A stretch of 64,000 nucleotides of DNA from Tamlana flava (GTDB lineage: Bacteria > Bacteroidota > Bacteroidia > Flavobacteriales > Flavobacteriaceae): positions 372,001 to 436,000 of the forward strand of contig NZ_JBGGTX010000002.1 of assembly GCF_041287255.1 (NCBI RefSeq), read 5' to 3'. The translations under genes and the position numbers were made by a program. The notes under the pieces are model-generated. The model saw nothing but the letters and a program-made list of their open reading frames with translations, made no database searches and was not told where the DNA came from. This document shows, piece after piece, positions 60,857 through 64,000 of the stretch; position 1 is the stretch's first letter; each line of letters begins with the position of its first letter.

Positions 60857-62329
60857 ATGATCAAGCAATTTTTAGGTTTAGAATGGAAAAAATTTACTAG
60901 GGCATCTTATTTCAAAAAAGGGTTGGCCATTAAAATACTTTTGTTTTTTGCGGCCATTTATTTTGGTGGAGCGGCTATTCTCTTTGGTGTAGGCATGTTT
61001 TTCATTTTTAAGAAACTATTTCCTGAAATCGACCCCATTATAATGGTAAATAATTTTCTAATCTTTTGGATACTTTTTGATTTAGGCATTCGGTTTTTTA
61101 TGCAACAACTGCCAGTAATGAATATTAAACCTTTAATGACCATACCAATTAAGCGTAATACCATTATTCATTATTTGCTTGGTAAAACGGCATTATCATT
61201 TTTTAATTTTTTGGCTCTACTGCTTTTTCTGCCGTTTTGCATTGTTTTATTGGCAAATGGTTACCCTTTTTTAAATGTTTTTTTCTGGTTTTTTAGCATC
61301 ATTTTAATGACATTGAGTGTAAACTTTCTAAATTTTTTAATCAACAAAAACAATGTCTTTTTTTATTTCATTTTGGGTCTTTTGGCCATATTTTTTGGAT
61401 TGGAGTATTATAATATTTTTAAAATTTCTGAGCCTTTAGGCATTGCCTTTAATGCGCTTTATAGTCACCCATATCTCGTTTTGGCTCCAGCTATTTTACT
61501 GGGTATACTTTACCTTAAAAACTTTAACGATATAAATAAGGGTTTTTATTTGGACGGGGCAATTTCGAAGAAAGTAGAAAAAGTAGACACCACCGATTTA
61601 ACCTGGATGAATCGTTTTGGTAGCATAGCGGTTTTTCTTAAAAATGATGTTCGTCTCATTTGGCGAAATGCTAGACCTAAACAGGTTTTAATGATATCCT
61701 TTTTGTTCTTGTTTTATGGCGTTATTTTTTACACCCAAAAAATTTACCAGGATATGCCTGCCGTTTTAGCATTTGCATCCATGTTCGTAACAGGTGGGTT
61801 TTTAATGACTTTTGGGCAATTAGTTCCGTCTTGGGATAGTGAGTATTATAAATTACTGATGAGTCAAAACATTCCATATAGAAAGTATTTGGAATCTAAA
61901 TGGTATTTAATGGTTGTTGCTGTGGCCATTTCATTTATTTTGAGTACACCATATTTATATTTTGGCTGGAGAATATTTGGCATGATAGCCGCAGGAGCAC
62001 TGTTCAATATTGGGCTAAATTCCTTTATCACCTTATTTGGTGGTGCGCTTAACCGAGTTCCCGTAGAATTGAACGCTAAGGCAAAAGCATTTAGCAACAC
62101 CAATGGCTTTAACCCAACGCAAATGCTCATTGCATTACCTAAAATTTTTCTACCTATGCTGCTTTTTTATGTCCCTTATGTGATTTTCAACTTTGAAGTG
62201 GGGTTGATTGTGCTGGCATCGAGTGGCGTTTTGGGTATTGTTTTCAAGAACTTCTTTTTAAGTCAGATTGAAAATTTATACCAAAAAGGGAAGTATAAAA
62301 CGGTATCTGCTTTTACCGAAAAAAATTAG
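60857..62329 (+). CDS. DUF5687 family protein, ABC exporter membrane subunit
   Basis: The 490-residue integral membrane protein has about twelve hydrophobic segments and begins with an amphipathic F-L-G-L-E-W-K-K-F-T-R, which resembles the start of ABC-2-type permeases and DUF5687 proteins. It is followed after 25 bases by an ABC ATPase gene, so the two most likely form one exporter. The substrate is not known. Conserved-looking pieces are M-T-I-P-I-K-R-N-T-I and V-P-S-W-D-S-E-Y-Y-K-L-L-M-S. It belongs with the DUF2059 gene upstream. Confidence 0.85.
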   Translation: MIKQFLGLEWKKFTRASYFKKGLAIKILLFFAAIYFGGAAILFGVGMFFIFKKLFPEIDPIIMVNNFLIFWILFDLGIRFFMQQLPVMNIKPLMTIPIKRNTIIHYLLGKTALSFFNFLALLLFLPFCIVLLANGYPFLNVFFWFFSIILMTLSVNFLNFLINKNNVFFYFILGLLAIFFGLEYYNIFKISEPLGIAFNALYSHPYLVLAPAILLGILYLKNFNDINKGFYLDGAISKKVEKVDTTDLTWMNRFGSIAVFLKNDVRLIWRNARPKQVLMISFLFLFYGVIFYTQKIYQDMPAVLAFASMFVTGGFLMTFGQLVPSWDSEYYKLLMSQNIPYRKYLESKWYLMVVAVAISFILSTPYLYFGWRIFGMIAAGALFNIGLNSFITLFGGALNRVPVELNAKAKAFSNTNGFNPTQMLIALPKIFLPMLLFYVPYVIFNFEVGLIVLASSGVLGIVFKNFFLSQIENLYQKGKYKTVSAFTEKN

Positions 62330-62354
62330 TCAATTTTAATAAATCAGTTTAGTT

Positions 62355-63050
62355 ATGATTACAACATCAAAATTGTCAAAAAAATATAATAATAATTTAG
62401 TTTTAAGCATTGAGTCTTTAGAAATTCCCAAAGGACAAAGTTTTGGTTTGGTTGGCAACAATGGCGCAGGTAAAACCACCTATTTTAGTTTGCTTTTAGA
62501 TTTAATTCAACCCACAACGGGGCATATTATAAACAATGGCGTTCAAGTAAATACAAGCGAAGATTGGAAACCGTTTACCTCAGCCTTTATTGATGAAAGT
62601 TTTTTAATTGGCTACCTAACTGCAGAAGAATATTTTTATTTTATTGGCGAATTGCGAAACCAAAACAAGGCAGATGTTGATGCTTTATTAGCGCAATTTC
62701 AAGACTTTTTTCATGGTGAAATATTAAACCAAAAGAAATATTTACGCGATTTAAGCAAGGGCAATCAAAAGAAAGCGGGCATTGTAGCCGCCCTAATTGG
62801 AAACCCAGATGTTATTATTTTGGACGAACCCTTTGCTAATTTAGACCCAACAACGCAAATTCGATTAAAGGCCATCATCAAGGATTTGGCCCAGAAACAA
62901 GGGGTTACTGTTTTGGTTTCAAGCCATGATTTACTGCATGTTACCGATGTTTGCGACCGTATTGTGGTTCTTGAAAAGGGTGAAATCGTAAAGGATTTGG
63001 CAACCAACGAGGCTACACTCAAGGAACTCGAGGCCCATTTTTCCAACTAA
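62355..63050 (+). CDS. ABC transporter ATP-binding protein
   Basis: The 231-residue nucleotide-binding subunit has Walker A G-N-N-G-A-G-K-T-T, signature L-S-K-G-N-Q-K-K (a variant of LSGGQ), Walker B V-I-I-L-D-E-P-F-A-N-L-D-P, and the H loop S-S-H-D. Such short single-domain ATPases power ABC-2 exporters. It sits directly after the DUF5687 permease gene and is assumed to pair with it. Residues are intact, so it should hydrolyse ATP. Confidence 0.94.
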   Translation: MITTSKLSKKYNNNLVLSIESLEIPKGQSFGLVGNNGAGKTTYFSLLLDLIQPTTGHIINNGVQVNTSEDWKPFTSAFIDESFLIGYLTAEEYFYFIGELRNQNKADVDALLAQFQDFFHGEILNQKKYLRDLSKGNQKKAGIVAALIGNPDVIILDEPFANLDPTTQIRLKAIIKDLAQKQGVTVLVSSHDLLHVTDVCDRIVVLEKGEIVKDLATNEATLKELEAHFSN

Positions 63051-63167
63051 TCCATTTATTCAAAAGTCGTTACATTTTATAGGTAAATTCAAAAAGATGC
63101 GTATTTTTACCCATCTGTATAATAATAGCTTGAGTTTATAGTTATTATTTACACTAAAAACTCGACC

Positions 63168-64000
63168 TTGAAAATACCTAGTAAGCACATATTTTTTGTA
63201 ATAGCCCTCTCTTTTTTGGTTATCGGCTGTTCACGAAAAAAGGATAAGTTTATAAACCGTAATGTCCATGCGGTTACTGCAGAATTCAATGCACTGTTTA
63301 ATGGCTACAATGCTTTAGAGGAAGGAAGGCAAACCTTAAACGATGCCTACTTTGATAATTATTGGGAGGTTCTGCCCATAGAGCGTATGCAGATTATGGA
63401 AGATGTTATACTTCCAGGGCAGTCTAAAAACGAAAATTTTTCCCGTGCAGAAGAAAAGGCCGCAAAAGCCATACAAAAACACAGTATGAATATTGATGGC
63501 AAAGAGAAAAATCCGCAAATGGATGAAGCTTATTTGCTGTTGGGTAAGGCCAGATATTTTGATCAGCGGTTTATACCCGCATTAGAGGCTTTTAACTATA
63601 TACTTTACAAATACCCGGCAAGCGATAAGATAAACCAAGCTAAAGTTTGGCGTGAAAAAACCAATATACGGTTAGACAATAATGAGCTTGCCATTGAAAA
63701 TTTAAAACGTTTGTTAAGACAAGAGGATTTGGAAGGCCAGGATTTAGCCGACGCTACGTCCATTTTGGCACAAGCGTATTTAAACGTTAAGGTAATTGAT
63801 ACGGCCATTGCGCAACTTAAAATCGCAGCCAAAGCCACAAAAAGTAATGACGAACGTGGGCGCTACCGCTTTATCCAAGGTCAATTGTACAATAAACTAG
63901 GTTATAAGGATAGTGCAAATGTTGCTTTTGATAAAGTCATTGAACTTAACAGAAGAACACCAAGAATTTACATGATTACGGCTTATCTGGAAAAAATCAA
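63168..64000 (+). CDS. sprE: PorW/SprE-like type IX secretion lipoprotein, 5' part
   Basis: The gene runs off the end of the window; about 277 residues are visible. It starts at TTG 63168, followed by a lipoprotein signal with the V-I-G-C lipobox (Cys21). The mature part has D-K-F-I-N-R-N-V-H-A-V-T and N-A-L-F-N-G-Y-N-A-L, then Y-W-E-V-L-P-I-E-R-M, and tetratricopeptide-like helices (Y-L-L-L-G-K-A-R-Y-F-D and others). This matches the N-terminus of the PorW/SprE lipoproteins needed for type IX secretion and gliding in Bacteroidota. It is not visible as a closed frame because its stop is outside the window. Orthology is recalled, not searched. Confidence 0.7.
   Translation, partial: MKIPSKHIFFVIALSFLVIGCSRKKDKFINRNVHAVTAEFNALFNGYNALEEGRQTLNDAYFDNYWEVLPIERMQIMEDVILPGQSKNENFSRAEEKAAKAIQKHSMNIDGKEKNPQMDEAYLLLGKARYFDQRFIPALEAFNYILYKYPASDKINQAKVWREKTNIRLDNNELAIENLKRLLRQEDLEGQDLADATSILAQAYLNVKVIDTAIAQLKIAAKATKSNDERGRYRFIQGQLYNKLGYKDSANVAFDKVIELNRRTPRIYMITAYLEKI

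Noticed and set aside
1..64000. CRISPR arrays, tRNA or rRNA genes, insertion sequences, phage or integrase genes, riboswitches
   Set aside because: None was visible on either strand; the long same-strand locus shows no flanking direct repeats or transposase remnants.

Overview
The window is an AT-rich bacterial chromosome segment from a member of the Bacteroidota, most likely the family Flavobacteriaceae. The genus cannot be fixed from sequence reading. The evidence is the lineage-typical gene families (DUF4175, DUF4837, DUF5687, DUF6341, DUF6427, DUF6909, DUF4254, and a PorW/SprE-like type IX secretion lipoprotein), the absence of Shine-Dalgarno sequences, and upstream motifs of the Bacteroidota sigma type (TAnnTTTG). 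There are no tRNA or rRNA genes, CRISPR arrays, insertion sequences or phage genes that I can see. Coding density is very high and no gene-free stretch exceeds 300 bases.

Positions 1-24950 are housekeeping and envelope genes: a GNAT/FemAB-like transferase, a NarL-type two-component system followed by a small exported triple-repeat protein, an SPFH protein, an outer-membrane barrel, gltX, a giant DUF4175 membrane protein, ybeY, mnmG flanked by two parS-like palindromes, a methyltransferase, an OmpH/Skp-like lipoprotein, the pol III delta' subunit, pgk, an MltD-like lytic transglycosylase, a DUF4837 lipoprotein, tatA, an M23 peptidase, a GH3-family adenylating enzyme and a DUF6909 protein.

Positions 24957-54219 form one large surface-polysaccharide locus of the Wzx/Wzy type, almost all on the + strand with many overlapping or abutting genes. 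It encodes a Wzz-like protein, dTDP-L-rhamnose synthesis (rfbB, A, C, D), GDP-L-fucose synthesis (gmd, fcl), UDP-glucuronate and UDP-xylose synthesis (ugd, uxs), an initiating sugar-phosphate transferase, seven further glycosyltransferases, a flippase and two polymerase/ligase-type membrane proteins. Embedded in it is a sulfate-activation set (cysQ, a duplicated DUF2061 protein, cysC, cysD, cysN) and, on the opposite strand, a sulfotransferase. No sulfite-forming or sulfide-forming reductase is present. The simplest reading is that PAPS is made here to sulfate the polysaccharide, so the product is predicted to be a sulfated polymer containing rhamnose, fucose, glucuronate and xylose. This is the most interesting system in the window.

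Positions 54316-64000 return to core functions: purD, DUF6341, DUF6427, upp, DUF4254, a GT9 glycosyltransferase, a ferredoxin-type oxidoreductase, a DUF2059 secreted protein, an ABC exporter pair (DUF5687 permease plus ATPase), and the 5' part of a PorW/SprE-like lipoprotein gene that runs off the end of the window.
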